Positions 24,798 through 25,962 of a DNA stretch of 25,962 nucleotides are shown here, piece by piece. The position numbers were made by a program, and so were the translations under genes. The notes below the pieces were generated by a model. The model worked only from the letters and a program-made list of their open reading frames with translations. It was not told where the DNA came from and did no database searches. How positions within the stretch are numbered: position 1 is the stretch's first letter; each line of letters opens with the position of its first letter. Origin of the DNA: Thomasclavelia spiroformis (lineage in GTDB: Bacteria > Bacillota_I > Bacilli_A > Erysipelotrichales > Coprobacillaceae). The stretch is taken from positions 1 to 25,962 of the forward strand of contig JAGZCC010000030.1 of the NCBI GenBank assembly GCA_018369555.1, in the 5' to 3' direction.

Positions 24798-25397
24798 TTA
24801 TAACTTTATTAGAATGGTAGGACCCCAAAAGACTTTATTCTTTATCTTCTGCTTAGTCCCTTGAAACATTGTTAGCTTCCAATGTTTTTTTGATTGATTT
24901 ATTCTGATTAATTCCTGCATAACTGAGATTAATTTCTTTGAATTAAAGATTTTGTACATTAATTCTTCAAGTTCTTCACGAGTAGCACAGGACAAAACAT
25001 ATCCTGAACTACCACTCGAAATACTTCTTGCAACACTTTCTTCAAGAATGATGTTAACAGGATAATGAGAGGTATCGTATTTTACGAAAAACACTCGATA
25101 TTTATATTTATCATACTCTGGTGTATAAAGATAACATTCAAATTTATGTATTTCTTGTCCTATTTTCCCCAAATCACTTTGAATATTGACTTCTTTATCT
25201 ATTGATCCCATTATCGAAGTAAATCCTCCCTTTGTATATGACATAACATGACCGCTATATGTGTTGATATTACCACAAATGATGCCATTGGTTTCCTGTG
25301 ATAATTGGTCTAATACTTCAGAAATTACTTTTTCTGGTGCTGTTAAATCAATATCATTAAAATCCAGTTTGTCGCTAATATTAAGTTTCTTTTCCAT
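24798..25397 (-). CDS. Unrecognised 199-residue protein beside an EEP nuclease gene
   Basis: Soluble, no membrane span. Residues 1-60 hold an acidic start (LDFNDIDLTAPEKVISEVLDQL); the middle is beta-rich (KFECYLYTPEYDKYKYRVFF, then YPVNIILEESVARSISSG), and a helix pair follows (REELEELMYKIFNSKKLISV). The last 30 residues change character to basic and then hydrophobic where the decayed DNA begins, so the natural C-terminus may have been replaced at a junction. AAGGAGGAAA lies upstream and the start is 2 bases after the nuclease stop, so both were one operon. The function is unknown. Confidence 0.6.
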   Translation of the reverse strand: MEKKLNISDKLDFNDIDLTAPEKVISEVLDQLSQETNGIICGNINTYSGHVMSYTKGGFTSIMGSIDKEVNIQSDLGKIGQEIHKFECYLYTPEYDKYKYRVFFVKYDTSHYPVNIILEESVARSISSGSSGYVLSCATREELEELMYKIFNSKKLISVMQELIRINQSKKHWKLTMFQGTKQKIKNKVFWGPTILIKL

Positions 25398-25399
25398 AA

Positions 25400-25870
25400 T
25401 TAAATTTCCTCCTTTATTTCAAAAATAATTGACAAGTGATCACTAATTACTTTATCAGGATGTCCATTTGAATCTAATAAATATTTTGACTGTGTTTCTG
25501 TAACAATTTTCAAACTATCATCTACAAACCTTTCCCTCAACGCGGGTCTTATAATAACTTGATCATAAAGATTCCAATATGTGTTTATTGAATTGCTGTT
25601 ATTGTGATAATATGTACCATACGGTTGTTTTTTATCTCCCAAAAAACGCCACATTGGATTATAAAACATAGCATATTCATTTCCAGCAACTACTTTTGAT
25701 TTTCGTTTTGTTTCTTCATATACTGGTATGCTATGAAAATATCTTGCATCTAAACAACTAGCATCATATGGATTGATATTAAAATCACCAACAATCATTG
25801 TATTTTCTGAACCTATATCTTTTTCAATAGTACATACTTCTCGTATTAACTGTTCAATGAGAATTTGATG
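25400..25870 (-). pseudogene. Endonuclease/exonuclease/phosphatase-family protein, 5'-truncated
   Basis: The frame is open from 25870 and contains MIVGDFNINPYD (the GDFN metal motif), YDQVIIRP and C-terminal SDHLSIIFEI (the SDH catalytic motif) of DNase I/exonuclease III-like enzymes. The N-terminal half with the first Asn and the catalytic Glu is missing. Upstream of 25870 the frame meets TAG and the sequence changes, so the gene was cut by an insertion or deletion. An ATG at 25798 could start a 132-residue remnant, but it would lack half the active site. Confidence 0.75.
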
Positions 25871-25962
25871 CTAGAATAAAAACTGTACCAGTTAAATGGA
25901 AGAACTAGCTAGTATATGATACAATGTCATAAGCTTAAATCAAAAATATAAAAGGGGTATAT
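25871..25962 (+). mobile_element. Possible left end of another inserted element
   Basis: The nuclease frame breaks off here. The new sequence starts with a small palindrome (AACTG-TAC-CAGTT, 25881-25893), then a promoter-like TATGATACAAT and an AAAGGGG ribosome site at the window edge pointing rightwards. That is what a transposase gene beginning just outside the window would look like. No coding sequence is visible to confirm it. Confidence 0.3.

Noticed and set aside
1..25962. CRISPR array, tRNA or rRNA genes
   Set aside because: No regularly spaced repeats, no cloverleaf-like segments and no conserved rRNA stretches were seen on either strand.

Overview
The window is AT-rich bacterial DNA with Bacillota-style signals: strong AGGAGG ribosome binding sites, TTG and GTG starts, TATAAT-type promoters and tightly packed operons. 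The protein styles suggest a gut Bacillota such as Erysipelotrichales (Coprobacillus or Thomasclavelia-like), but I cannot fix the genus. Nearly every gene is on the minus strand. Most of the window is a defence island bordered by mobile-element debris.

Left part (1-6600). The C-terminal end of an unidentified plus-strand protein enters the window, followed by a class III Fic protein and a decayed DUF1016 (YhcG-type) nuclease gene. Next come an intact DEDDh exonuclease-BRCT protein, and a YtrA-like GntR repressor co-transcribed with a DUF5808-type membrane protein behind a palindromic operator. A SRPBCC-fold protein with a tiny membrane peptide follows, then two small membrane-protein genes that both look frameshifted.

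Central operon (6705-15921, read right to left). This is a type I restriction-modification operon with extra cargo. The order is a half-length HsdS-like protein, hsdM, a KwaB-like DUF4868 protein, a KwaA-like four-helix membrane protein, full-length hsdS, two 61-residue proteins, hsdR and a YgjP/DUF45 metallopeptidase. Junctions are overlaps or gaps of a few bases, apart from the hsdR leader. Kiwa is therefore nested inside the type I system. The promoter is flanked by two near-identical palindromic boxes 75 bp apart, and the hsdR ribosome binding site can be paired by an upstream complement.

Right part (16406-23559). AbiH, a single-chain GmrSD-type DUF262/HNH protein, a small PD-(D/E)xK-like nuclease and a Hachiman pair (hamA-hamB) follow. 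A 31-bp element, identical at 27 positions, lies upstream of both the DUF262 gene and hamA and reads as a shared promoter.

Right edge (23870-25962). A truncated IS91-family transposase with stem-loops at its left end abuts a stretch of decayed coding DNA. Then come an unrecognised 199-residue protein and an endonuclease/exonuclease/phosphatase-family gene that has lost its 5' half at a junction near 25870.

No tRNA, rRNA or CRISPR array was seen. All family calls come from reading motifs; no database search was run.
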